Shown: positions 49,763-57,721 of the stretch, in pieces
Layout of the letters: every line of letters begins with the position of its first letter
Numbering within the stretch: the stretch's first letter is position 1
Origin: Chloroflexota bacterium
GTDB taxonomy: Bacteria > Chloroflexota > Limnocylindria > Limnocylindrales > CSP1-4
Assembly (NCBI GenBank): GCA_021787395.1
Contig: JAJYLZ010000009.1
Span: 1-64,000, forward strand
Reading direction: 5' to 3'
Length of the DNA: 64,000 nt
Notes under the pieces: model-generated
What the model was told of the DNA's origin: nothing
What the model saw: the letters and a program-made list of their open reading frames with translations, nothing else
Databases searched by the model: none
Made by a program: the position numbers and the translations under genes

Positions 49763-50142
49763 GGGCGGGCTTCCTCTGGGTGTTCTGTGGGTTGGTGCGG
49801 GGACGCGATGGGGTCGAGGGGGGCCCGGCCCGGGCTGCGCCCGCGGCGGAGGATCGGCCGGAGCAGCAGCCGCACGTCCGGGCGGGCGTCCTCCGACGCA
49901 ACCGCCTGCCGATCGACCTCCTGCTGGACCAGCCGCAGGAGGAGGGCGTCGAGTGATCCCTGCGTCGCGAGCAGCTGCTGGACGACGGCGCAGTGCGGCT
50001 GGCCGCTCCGAATCATCTCGGCGACGGCGGCGGCCTGACCCGCGGCGCGGTTGGCGCGGGCGAGTGCCTCTGCGCGCTCCGTGACGGATGCCGCCGTCTG
50101 GGGGCGCCGGCCACGTCCCGACGCCGAGCCGAGACGGCTCAC
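49759..50142 (-). CDS. CsoR/FrmR-superfamily protein with altered metal ligands
   Basis: A 127-residue helical protein. ALARANRAAGQAAAVAEMI, then GQPHCAVVQQLLATQGSLDAL and LVQQEVDRQAV match the three-helix DUF156 fold of CsoR, RcnR and FrmR. CsoR uses Cys-His-Cys for Cu(I). Here the first site is His-Cys (PHC), but the second-helix His and Cys positions are Glu and Gln. It also has a long Arg/Pro-rich C-terminus. So it may sense something other than Cu(I), or bind DNA constitutively. Start GTG overlaps the S2P-like stop. Confidence 0.65.
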   Translation of the reverse strand: MSRLGSASGRGRRPQTAASVTERAEALARANRAAGQAAAVAEMIRSGQPHCAVVQQLLATQGSLDALLLRLVQQEVDRQAVASEDARPDVRLLLRPILRRGRSPGRAPLDPIASPHQPTEHPEEARP

Positions 50143-51242
50143 GGGCGCCACCCGTGGGTCGCACGCATGTCCTGGGCGTCGGAGGCGGCCCACGCCCGCA
50201 TCTGGGCGGCCGCATCATCGGCGTCGACCGCCCCGTAGCGGCCGCCGCGCACGAGCAGGACGCCGACCGTCGCCAGATCGCCGGCGATGTCCGCGGCAGG
50301 GGCGTCCTCCCGCGCGACGCGGAGCGAGGCGGCGGGCACCATCACGTCGCCGCATCGCGCGGCGGGGCGGGCCAGCGCCACGCGGAACTGGCGCGGCCCG
50401 ACGACGCCGACGAACGCGCCACTGCCATCGAGCACGAGCGAGACGCAGTCGCGCGTGCCCGGCGCCAGATCCGCGATCCTGTCGTCGGCACGGCATACCG
50501 ACGTGACGGGATGCGCGAGGTCCGAAGCCGAATGGCTTCTGAGGAATCGGCTCGTCGTGTCGAGGTCCTTGCGGGACCCCGCCGCGACCCAGACGGCCAC
50601 GGCCGGAAGGCCGCCGAGAGCGGCGATCACGGGGTTGCGCAGGAGGACTGCGCCTACCGCGAGCAGCGCAGCGAGCAGGGCAGCGGCCGTCCTGGCCATC
50701 CGCGCCGCGTGGGCCACCCGGTGGTCGGGGTCTGCGCAACGGAGGTCTGCGACCGCCTGGGCGGCCCCCCAGCCAGGGAGTCCTGGAATCGGGACGACGA
50801 GGGCCAGGAGTAGCCCGAGGTTCGCGACCCCGGCGAGCATGCCGATGGCGTGCTGGTCGGTTCCGGGGATTGCACCCGCGGTCGCGACCCCTGCCGCAAT
50901 CGCGAGCGCGCTTGACAGAAGTGCGCCGGCGGAGAACGCGGCGAGGCGTCTTGCCGGCGAGGCATGCAGCACGGTGGAGCTCGAGCGTCGGCGTGGCGCG
51001 GCGGCTCTCCGCCCATCGAGCATGACGAGACGCGCCGCGCGCGGGAGGAGGACGGCCATGCCGACCAGGTAGGTGCCAGCAGCGGTCGTCAGGGCCACCT
51101 GCACCGGCCAAGCGTTGGGGTGCATCGGCATGTAGAGGGTGGCGACGAGGACAACCGCGATGGCAGCCGGGACGAGCAGCCGGCCGGGCCCTTCCGCGGC
51201 CAGGCCTCGAGCTGGCAGGCCAGGGGCGAGTCGCGCCCTCAC
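50139..51242 (-). CDS. Site-2-protease-like membrane protein lacking HExxH, second copy
   Basis: A 367-residue protein paralogous to the one at 29796. Helices in residues about 15-210; NLGLLLALVVPIPGLPGW corresponds to the NPDG region of site-2 proteases, with Asp-Gly lost, and no HExxH is present. The C-terminus is CBS-like (DCVSLVLDGSGAFVGVVGPRQF). The GTG start is chosen because it overlaps the upstream stop as GTGA, matching the pattern of this operon; an ATG at 51287 is the alternative. Downstream come the CsoR-like, cupredoxin and CcdA genes. Confidence 0.62.
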   Translation of the reverse strand: MRARLAPGLPARGLAAEGPGRLLVPAAIAVVLVATLYMPMHPNAWPVQVALTTAAGTYLVGMAVLLPRAARLVMLDGRRAAAPRRRSSSTVLHASPARRLAAFSAGALLSSALAIAAGVATAGAIPGTDQHAIGMLAGVANLGLLLALVVPIPGLPGWGAAQAVADLRCADPDHRVAHAARMARTAAALLAALLAVGAVLLRNPVIAALGGLPAVAVWVAAGSRKDLDTTSRFLRSHSASDLAHPVTSVCRADDRIADLAPGTRDCVSLVLDGSGAFVGVVGPRQFRVALARPAARCGDVMVPAASLRVAREDAPAADIAGDLATVGVLLVRGGRYGAVDADDAAAQMRAWAASDAQDMRATHGWRP

Positions 51243-51496
51243 CAGCGGGGCCCCGGCGCTGCGCGATCGAGGTGCTCGCCCTTCCATGCCACGTATGCCG
51301 CCGCCATGAGGATGCTCCCGCCGACAAGCGCGATCGGGATGTCCTCCCGTGCGGGGGCAGTCTGGCCCGGCGCTGCCTCGTCGCCAGTGGGCGACGCACC
51401 CCCCGCCCCAGTCACCTCGAGTGGCGTCAAGGCCTCACCGGCTAGAGGGAACGCAAGGGCGATGAACGCAGCCAGGATCAAGAGAGCTCGGCGCAT
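51239..51496 (-). CDS. Small secreted/membrane protein, first gene of the second cupredoxin operon
   Basis: An 85-residue protein with an N-terminal signal-like helix (ALLILAAFIALAFPLAG), a polar central part and a second helix (IALVGGSILMAAAYVAW). No cysteine or His cluster; no family recognised. A four-unit class I array begins 71 bp before its start, and its stop overlaps the next start. Confidence 0.6.
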   Translation of the reverse strand: MRRALLILAAFIALAFPLAGEALTPLEVTGAGGASPTGDEAAPGQTAPAREDIPIALVGGSILMAAAYVAWKGEHLDRAAPGPRW

Positions 51497-51567
51497 CGCG
51501 AACCCTCCGTTCTCCTCTCCTACATCGGCGGCCCAAGCGGGGCCACGCAGACTCCACACCTCGCCGC

Positions 51568-51604
51568 TGAGTTGGGGATGAGGGCCGTCTTAGCAGGCGC
51601 TTAG
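51568..51604 (-). promoter_or_regulatory. Class I direct-repeat array (4 units)
   Basis: TGAG, TGAG, TTAG and TTAG start at 51568, 51579, 51590 and 51601. By orientation it controls the second cupredoxin operon; the YHS-like gene at 51792 lies on the other side. Confidence 0.72.
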
Positions 51605-51791
51605 GAATCGCCTCGGACACCGGGCACCGATCTGGGGACGACGTCGGGACCGTGCGGCGGCAGGAAATGCATCGCTCAGGGCGGCCTCATCGTGCGCTCA
51701 GGCTGGCGAGCGACGCTGTCCGCCCGGGACGAGCTCGAGAGGAGTATTCCCGAGCACCGTCCGACCGGTACAGCGAAGTTGGAGTCCCAAT

Positions 51792-52064
51792 ATGCGGCTC
51801 ACCGAACTGGCGGTGATCGACTCGGGCCAGCAACCCGCGGCCCCCTGCGCCACCTGCGGCACGCTCGTGCCGGCCGGATCCGGCGTGACTGCGCTATTCC
51901 ACGGCCGCACGCTGCGCTTCCGGTGCGGCGAGTGCTACTCGCGGTTCGTCCTCGATGCCGACCACGCGCCCGAGGCCATCCTTCCTTCCTGCTGCAGTGG
52001 CGAAGCGTCGCATGAGCCCGAGCCCGATCCGGCGACGACGCCCTACAGCGAGTGGTGCATCTGA
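51792..52064 (+). CDS. YHS-like metal-binding protein, divergent
   Basis: A 90-residue protein with PCATCGTLVPAGSG, GRTLRFRCGECYSRFVLDAD, and a tail containing PSCCSG and a terminal EWCI. It shares the LRFRC-x2-C core with the product at 33653, forming a divergent YHS/TRASH-like pair. Extra cysteines in the tail may add a site. Stand-alone gene, convergent with the kinase gene. Confidence 0.65.
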   Translation: MRLTELAVIDSGQQPAAPCATCGTLVPAGSGVTALFHGRTLRFRCGECYSRFVLDADHAPEAILPSCCSGEASHEPEPDPATTPYSEWCI

Positions 52065-52160
52065 CGCCGGGGCCTCCTGGGGCGACGCCTCGCCCGCGGG
52101 CCCAGCGCGAGGTGCGGCGCGGTCGGTGCGACCGATCGCCGACGATCGCCCGCGGCTCCC

Positions 52161-53573
52161 TCAGCGCGGGCGTGCCGGGATCGAGATCTCGACGCGGGTG
52201 CCCGCCCCGGGCAAGGGGGCGAGCGACATCGTGGCGCCGTGGGCGTCGGCGATCCAGCGCGCGATCGCGAGGCCGAGGCCCGTCCCCGATGGCCGGAACC
52301 CCCGGGCGCGGCGCCCTCGGTAGAGGCGCTCGAACACGCGCTCCACGTCCTCCGCGTCGATCCCGATGCCGGTGTCGTCGACGGTCACCACCGCGCTGGC
52401 GCCGAGGGACTTCAGACGCACGGTCACCGTGCCGCCCGGAGGCGTGTAGCGCGCTGCGTTGTCGAGCACGATGCCGAACAGCTCCCGGAGGCGGTATGCG
52501 TCTCCCTCGACGGTCACGGGCTCGACGGCGGCGACGGTCATGCGCACGTGCGGCGCGGCCTGCCGCCCCCGGCGGACGGACTCGACCAGGAGCGCGTCGA
52601 GCTCGACCGGCTCGAACTCCAGGCGCGCCCCGGACTCGGCGCGGGCCAGCGACAGCAGGTCGCCGACGAGGCGGCCCATCCGCTCGGCCTCGTCGCGGGC
52701 GTCGGTGAGGATGGCCTCGCGCTCGGCCGGGGGCAGGTCGGGGCGTGCGGCGAGGTCCAGGTTCGCCCGGACCGTCGTCAGGGGCGTCCGGAGCTGGTGC
52801 GACGCGTCGGCGAGGAACCGCTGGAGCGTCTGGTGGTTCTGCTCCAGCGCCTCGAGCATCTCGTTGAACGCCACGGCGAGGTCGCCGATCTCGTCGCCCG
52901 GCCGGCCGACGTCGACGCGCGCCGCGAAGTCGCCGGAGAGCGCGATGGCCCGGGCGGTCTCGGTCACCTCGACAACCGGCGCCAGGGCGCGGCGGGCCAG
53001 GAGGAAGCCGCCGACCACGGCCGCGCCGGACACGAGGGCGCCGCCCGCGACGAGCGCGGCCGCCACCGTGCGGAGGAGGTCGTCGAGGGGCAGCGTCGAG
53101 TTGGCCCACGCGACGTAGCCGACGACGCCCCACGTCTGGTTGGTGATCGTGTGGACCGTGTAGCGGCGGGAGTCGCCCGTCGCGGTCACGAACGGCCGTA
53201 CTAAGTACGCGTGGGCGTCCGCGGCCGCGAAGTCGGCGGCGTCGATGGGCGGCGGGGCGGCGCCGGCGGGCGCCGAGTCGGCGATGACCGCGTGGCTGGG
53301 GTCGTAGACGACCACACGGCCGCCGGTCGACGCCAGCTGGTCCACCAGGCGTCCGCTCGGACGGAGCCGGCCCGCGGCGTCCACGTCCTGGGCGAACGCG
53401 CCCGCAGCATGCTCGGCGTTCGCGAGGAGGGCCGAGTCGAACGCCCCGACGAGCTGGCCGCGGAGCAGGACGAAGGTACCACCGCCGAACGCCAGCAGCG
53501 CCACGGCCAGCAGCCCGTTGTAGATGAGCGCCAGGCGGACCCGGAACGAGGGCCGCGGCCGACGCGTTCTCAC
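52161..53573 (-). CDS. Sensor histidine kinase
   Basis: A 470-residue kinase. Helix 1 ([24 protein letters not shown]), an outer domain of about 130 residues, helix 2 ([23 protein letters not shown]), HAMP ([17 protein letters not shown]), H-box [12 protein letters not shown]-box [19 protein letters not shown] and [15 protein letters not shown]. The outer domain is not Met-rich, unlike the other two kinases; the signal is unknown. The GTG start overlaps the regulator stop, giving a complete two-component operon. Confidence 0.93.
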   Translation of the reverse strand: MRTRRPRPSFRVRLALIYNGLLAVALLAFGGGTFVLLRGQLVGAFDSALLANAEHAAGAFAQDVDAAGRLRPSGRLVDQLASTGGRVVVYDPSHAVIADSAPAGAAPPPIDAADFAAADAHAYLVRPFVTATGDSRRYTVHTITNQTWGVVGYVAWANSTLPLDDLLRTVAAALVAGGALVSGAAVVGGFLLARRALAPVVEVTETARAIALSGDFAARVDVGRPGDEIGDLAVAFNEMLEALEQNHQTLQRFLADASHQLRTPLTTVRANLDLAARPDLPPAEREAILTDARDEAERMGRLVGDLLSLARAESGARLEFEPVELDALLVESVRRGRQAAPHVRMTVAAVEPVTVEGDAYRLRELFGIVLDNAARYTPPGGTVTVRLKSLGASAVVTVDDTGIGIDAEDVERVFERLYRGRRARGFRPSGTGLGLAIARWIADAHGATMSLAPLPGAGTRVEISIPARPR

Positions 53574-54250
53574 TCCTTGAGCACGTAGCCCGCGCCGCGG
53601 ACGGTGTGGATCAGCCTCGACTCTCCGGCGGCCTCGAGCTTCCCGCGCAGGTACCGGACGTAGACCTCGAGGATGTTGGACTCGCCCTCGAAGTCGTAGG
53701 CCCACACGTGGTCCATGATCACCTCCCGGGTGAGGACCTTGCGCGGGTGGCGCATGAACAGCAGCAGCAGGTTGTACTCGGTCGTCGTGAGTTCGATCGG
53801 GCGGTCGCCCCGACGGCCCTCCCGGGCGTCCACGTCGAGCTCGAGGTCGGCGAAGCGGAGCACCTCGCCAGCTGGCGCGGTCCGGCGGCGCAGCAGCGCG
53901 TGCACCCGGGCGAGCAGCTCCTCGAAGCTGAACGGCTTGACCAGGTAGTCGTCCGCGCCGGTCTCCAGCCCCGCGACGCGGTCCGCGACCTCGTCCCGGG
54001 CCGTCAGCATCAGGATCGCGACCTCGTCGCCCGCGGCACGCAGTCGGCGCGTGACCTCGAGGCCATCGAGACCCGGCATCATGACGTCGAGGACGACGAG
54101 CTGGGGCAGGTGCTCTCGCGCCTTCTCGAGGCCCTCCTCGCCCGACGCGGCCTCGACCACCCGGTACCCCTCGTACGCCAGCCCGCGGCGGACGACGGTG
54201 CGGATCTTTGGGTCGTCGTCGACGACGAGGACGCGGACGGGGTCAGCCAT
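53570..54250 (-). CDS. OmpR-family response regulator, candidate class I array binder
   Basis: A 226-residue regulator: receiver ([12 protein letters not shown], phospho-Asp in [33 protein letters not shown]) and winged helix ([55 protein letters not shown]), like MprA-type regulators. A three-unit class I array lies 100 bp upstream, as expected for autoregulation, so it is the best candidate to bind the class I arrays before other operons. Confidence 0.93.
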   Translation of the reverse strand: MADPVRVLVVDDDPKIRTVVRRGLAYEGYRVVEAASGEEGLEKAREHLPQLVVLDVMMPGLDGLEVTRRLRAAGDEVAILMLTARDEVADRVAGLETGADDYLVKPFSFEELLARVHALLRRRTAPAGEVLRFADLELDVDAREGRRGDRPIELTTTEYNLLLLFMRHPRKVLTREVIMDHVWAYDFEGESNILEVYVRYLRGKLEAAGESRLIHTVRGAGYVLKE

Positions 54251-54590
54251 GGCGGCGGGCGGCCTCCAAATCTTCGTGCGCCGCGAGACCGGCGGCTTCT
54301 CGCCGGGTACCAGCATCCTACGACGTCAGCCGGACGGTGACCTCTACGCCTGAGAGCCACCTGAGTGCCTGCTGAGACATCAGGCCTACAGGCGGGGCGA
54401 CCGGTGCTCGCGCGGGACAAGGATGCTCCCGGGCTGCAGCACGCGGGTTCGGCGCCCGCTCGGGCTTGGTGCCTGCGCTGCCATCGACGCCAGCCCCGTG
54501 GCCTTTGCGCAACCCGAGCGTACGATGAGGGGCACGAGCTGATCACTGTCGGCCCGGAGGGTGGCCACTGGATGCGGCGCCGGCTCGTCA
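54251..54590. other. Gap with class I array
   Basis: No gene recognised; holds the class I array at 54351-54376. The remainder up to the M56 gene end is featureless. Confidence 0.45.
54351..54376 (-). promoter_or_regulatory. Class I direct-repeat array (3 units)
   Basis: TGAG starts at 54351, 54362 and 54373, all identical and preceded by C on the plus strand. Faces the response regulator-kinase operon. Confidence 0.72.
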
Positions 54591-55337
54591 TCACGCCAGC
54601 GGGCCGACTCCGATGTGGCAGGCAGCAAGGAGGGCGACATACGCCGCGATCGGCAGCCACTCGAACGGCAGGGCTCGCCGGCGGTCGCTCCGGCCCGCCG
54701 ACGCGGCGCCCACCAACCACTCGATACGCCTGACTGGATCCGCCGCGAACGACGTACCGCCAGTGTCCAGCCAGTCCGTCTTGAGGAGCGCGCGCGCCAC
54801 GGTGGCCCGGCTCGACCCGGCATCGATGGCCGCGCGGTCCGCCTCGATCTCGAGGTCCGAGAGGCGGCGGGCGGCGGCGTCTCGCACTGGACGAAACGGC
54901 CGGAGCAGGGTCGCCCACGCCTCGAGCGCCGCCGCATGCATCGGAGCCCGCGTCTTGCGGTGATGCTCCTCGTGGCGCAGCACCGCGAGAAGCTCGTCGG
55001 CCTGGAGGTCCGCGAGCAGTCCGGCGCCAATGTAGACGTTGGGGCGCAGCCAGCCGAGCACGAAGGCGTGTCGCCCGCCGCCATCGACGAGCAGGAATCG
55101 GACCCCCGCGACCTCCATCGTGCTCGCATGGGAGTCGAGCGCCCTGCGGAGGCGCTCGTCGCGAACGACGATCCGCAGACCAAGCACCGCCCAAGTGGCG
55201 ACCGCGAGGGCGCCACCCACCTCAGGCGCGCGCAACGGATCGCCGGAGGCGTGCGTCAGGGCGTCGGCGCACCACGCGCCGATCGCCACCGCCAGCCCGA
55301 ACGCGGCCAGGAGCGCGACGGCCAGTCGCCGGTTCAC
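54591..55337 (-). CDS. M56-family membrane zinc protease (BlaR1-like, without sensor domain)
   Basis: A 248-residue protein with helices near the start (LAVALLAAFGLAVAIGAW) and end (LPIAAYVALLAACHIGVG), and the zinc site VLRHEEHHRKTRAP (HExxH form) followed by DLEIEADRAA with the third ligand. In BlaR1/MecR1 the protease inactivates the BlaI/MecI repressor when a sensor domain binds its ligand. Here no penicillin-binding domain follows, so another signal must start the process. The GTG start overlaps the BlaI stop. Confidence 0.85.
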   Translation of the reverse strand: MNRRLAVALLAAFGLAVAIGAWCADALTHASGDPLRAPEVGGALAVATWAVLGLRIVVRDERLRRALDSHASTMEVAGVRFLLVDGGGRHAFVLGWLRPNVYIGAGLLADLQADELLAVLRHEEHHRKTRAPMHAAALEAWATLLRPFRPVRDAAARRLSDLEIEADRAAIDAGSSRATVARALLKTDWLDTGGTSFAADPVRRIEWLVGAASAGRSDRRRALPFEWLPIAAYVALLAACHIGVGPLA

Positions 55338-55747
55338 GGGGGCCCGCCGCCGGCGAGGCGGACGAGCTCCGCCCGGAGCTCCGGGTCGAGTTCGCCGAGC
55401 CTCTCGCCGAACTGGCGGACGGCGGCCGAGCCGTAGCGGGCGAGGACGGCGTCGACGGCCTGTCCCGCGAGCGCATCGACCGAGGCCGGCTCGTCGCCGG
55501 CGGGGCGGTACACGTAGCCGCGCCCGACCTTCGTCCGCTCCACCAGTCCGCGGTCGTGGAGGCGGACGAGGATGGTCATGACGGTGGTGTACGCCAGCTG
55601 GCGCGGCTGCTCGCGGTTGATGTGCGCCACGACGTCGGCGACGCTCGAAGGCCCGCGGTCCCACAGGACGCGCATGACCGCCGACGCGAGCGGGCCGAGC
55701 ATCGATGCCACGCCGGGCTCCCCTAGGCGTTGCTCCTCCGGCTCCAT
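55334..55747 (-). CDS. BlaI/MecI-family repressor
   Basis: A 137-residue winged-helix repressor: LASAVMRVLWDRGPSSVADVV, then LAYTTVMTILVRLHDRGLVERTK and a C-terminal dimer helix (VDAVLARYGSAAVRQFGERL). It would bind TAC-ACA/TGT-GTA dyads; four such sites with a fixed 7-4-7 layout occur in the window. Coupled to the M56 protease. Its own promoter shares an operator with the divergent CcmA-like gene. Confidence 0.9.
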   Translation of the reverse strand: MEPEEQRLGEPGVASMLGPLASAVMRVLWDRGPSSVADVVAHINREQPRQLAYTTVMTILVRLHDRGLVERTKVGRGYVYRPAGDEPASVDALAGQAVDAVLARYGSAAVRQFGERLGELDPELRAELVRLAGGGPP

Positions 55748-55819
55748 CGGCCGACCATACCACGGCGCACCTCGGATGGCGGCGGCGCGGGCCAGGTGCA
55801 GGTCAGGCGAAGGCCGATA

Positions 55820-55837
55820 TACTACGGCCCTGTCGTA
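55820..55837. promoter_or_regulatory. BlaI box 1
   Basis: TACTACG-GCCC-TGTCGTA, a 7-4-7 dyad, lies between the BlaI gene and the divergent CcmA-like gene; its last base is the A of that gene's ATG. Confidence 0.7.
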
Positions 55838-56366
55838 TGTCGGTGCTGAGTCCTACTGTCCCCTCGCCCGATCCCATCCCCTCCTCGCGTTCCGGAGTGC
55901 CCCTCGTCGAGCTCTCCCAGGCGACCAAGGTGTGCGGCGCCACGGTCGCCATATGGCGCGTCGACCTCCAGCTGCATGCCGGCGAGGGCGTTGGGATCGT
56001 CGGGGCAACGGCTCCGGGAAGACCACCCTGCTCCGAGCGGTCGCGGGGGTGCTGGAGCTCGACGCCGGCGCCCGTGATGCCGCACCCTCGTTGAAGGCCC
56101 ACCCTGTTGGGGCACCGGTTAGGGCTGTTCGACGACCTCACCGTCCTCGAGAGCCTCCGCCTCTTCGACCACACGCGCAGCGGCGGCCCAGGGCGAGCGA
56201 GCCATCTCCTTTCGAGGCTGAGGCTGGACGACGTCGCGCACGCCCGGGTCTCGTCCCTGTCCGCAGACACGCGCCGCCGTGCCGGACTCGCACGGGCACT
56301 GGCCACCAACCCCGAACTGCTCGTGCTGGACGAGCCGTTCGCGTCGGTGGACGCCGAACACGCGTC
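55837..56366 (+). pseudogene. CcmA-like ABC ATPase, frameshifted and truncated
   Basis: Frame pieces read VPLVELSQATKVCGATVAI, then GNGSGKTT-type Walker A at 56010 split by one missing base, LLRAVAGVLELDAGA, a second shift near 56100, then LGHRLGLFDDLTVLESLRLF and LSADTRRRAGLARALATNPE, LLVLDEPFASVDAEH (Walker B). GHR-LGLFDDLTVLE resembles heme exporter CcmA. The gene ends abruptly at about 56366, where an OsmC-like gene in the other direction begins to be missing its end. Its start overlaps BlaI box 1. Confidence 0.7.
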
Positions 56367-56606
56367 GACCTGGCAGGCGGCGAGCGCGAGCAGCGCGTAC
56401 TCGACCGGGTTGGGGGCGGTGTCCGCGCCGCCGAGCGAGGGCGGCTCGTCCACCCCGAGCTCGAACGAGCGGATCCGCGCGTCGCTGCGCAGGGCGGCCG
56501 TCTGGCGGCTGGTCACGCGCAAGGTGTGGACGCTGGCGCCCTCGGGCGCGGCGGCGAGGGCCTCGCGGGTGGCGGCCACGAGCGGGGCGAAGGCGAACTC
56601 GGTCAT
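56364..56606 (-). pseudogene. OsmC-like peroxide reductase, C-terminal truncation
   Basis: The protein starts MTEFAFAPLVAATREAL and has the OsmC pattern LGGADTAPNPVEYALLALAACQV. The conserved core continues past this point in OsmC/Ohr proteins, including the second cysteine, but here the sequence changes to the antisense of the CcmA-like gene. It is a truncated gene ended by the same junction. Confidence 0.7.
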
Positions 56607-57101
56607 GGGGTCTGATCTCCCAGGGGTGCGTCGTTGAAGGCGTACGGGTGGGAGGTCCCGGCCGGGTGCAGTGGTTCCGGCGGCAGGCCGTCGCATTCGT
56701 CCTGAGGAGCGATGGGCCGCAGCCTTGGCTGCGTTCTCGGGACCTCGGCCCGAGGCCAGGCGCGGTCAGCGACCGGCCGCGCGCCCTCGGGCCCCGTCCT
56801 CAGCGCGGCGGGGCCGCCGGCGCATACACATCATCCCCGCGGAGCGGCCGGGCGAGCTCGTGGGCGGACGGTACGAGCCTGACGGGTTGCGGTCAAGGAG
56901 CCGTTCGGTGCCGAGTTGGGTTCGGTCGCCAGGCTCTCCAGATGGGGTGCTCTACCCGGTTCCGGGTGTCGGCCGCGCCACGCAATCTTGACCGGCGAAC
57001 GGCCTGCGCCGATCGAGCTCGCCAGGGCCGCGATCGTCACGTCGGGGGCGCCGGCGGCCTGCTCGGCCCCCCGCGGCGCCCGCACCCCATGTGGCGGCCG
57101 A
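56607..57101. other. Gene-free stretch
   Basis: No gene or regulatory dyad recognised between the truncated OsmC-like gene and the Fur-family gene. Confidence 0.45.
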
Positions 57102-57605
57102 CTACGTCTCGGCGTCGGCCAGGTCGAGTTCCGCGGCGGCGACGACCCGCGAGCATGGGCTGCATCGCCCCACGACCGTCAGGTGGGAGAGGTTGACCAC
57201 GAACCCCCGCGCTGCCGTCAGCGCTTCGGTCAGCGCCGCGGCTTCGGCTCCGCTGATATCCCAGGTCCCGCCGCACGCCTCGCAGCGCAGGTGGCCGTGC
57301 ACGGACTCGGGCAGCACGTGGTATTCCTCGACTCCGTCGTGGCCGTGGGAATGGCGCACCAGCCCGAGCTCCTCGAGGGCGTCGAGGCTCCGGTAGACGG
57401 TTGAGGGCGTCGTGTCGGGGTCGACCGCCCGGCAGCGCTCGACGAGCTCGGAGCCGGTCACGTGGCCCTGCGCGGAGAGGAGCACTTCGACGAGCACCCG
57501 CCGCTGCGGCGTCCAGCGCATGCCGCTCGCCCGCAGGCGCGCCCTCGCCCTCTCGACCGCACTCTCTTCTCGGTGGCTGGCTGGCTGGCTCATCGCACCC
57601 GGCAT
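57102..57605 (-). CDS. Fur-family metalloregulator (possibly Ni- or Zn-responsive)
   Basis: A 167-residue Fur-family protein. Winged helix: GMRWTPQRRVLVEVLLSAQGHV, TTPSTVYRSLDALEELGLV. Metal regions: HSHGHDGVEEYHVLPESVHGHLRC (His-rich site) and structural zinc cysteines CEACG and CSPC. The nickel transporter is divergent from it, so it may be a Nur-like nickel sensor; Zur is the alternative. Start with GGAGAG 7 bp upstream preferred over a second ATG 12 bp later. Confidence 0.85.
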   Translation of the reverse strand: MPGAMSQPASHREESAVERARARLRASGMRWTPQRRVLVEVLLSAQGHVTGSELVERCRAVDPDTTPSTVYRSLDALEELGLVRHSHGHDGVEEYHVLPESVHGHLRCEACGGTWDISGAEAAALTEALTAARGFVVNLSHLTVVGRCSPCSRVVAAAELDLADAET

Positions 57606-57684
57606 CCTACGGCTCTCCTAACCGGCAGCTTACCGCGGCGCAGATGCCACGGAGGACAGATGCAACACGGCGCGTTAGGATGCC
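57601..57684. promoter_or_regulatory. Spaced inverted repeat between fur-family and nickel transporter genes
   Basis: GGCATCCTA (57601-57609) and TAGGATGCC (57676-57684) are exact complements flanking the divergent promoter region. Each could be half of a Fur-type operator, but a standard contiguous Fur box was not seen. Confidence 0.4.
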
Positions 57685-57721
57685 CCCTGACCCCACCGAC
57701 CCTCGTCCCAGGGAGCCGTTC

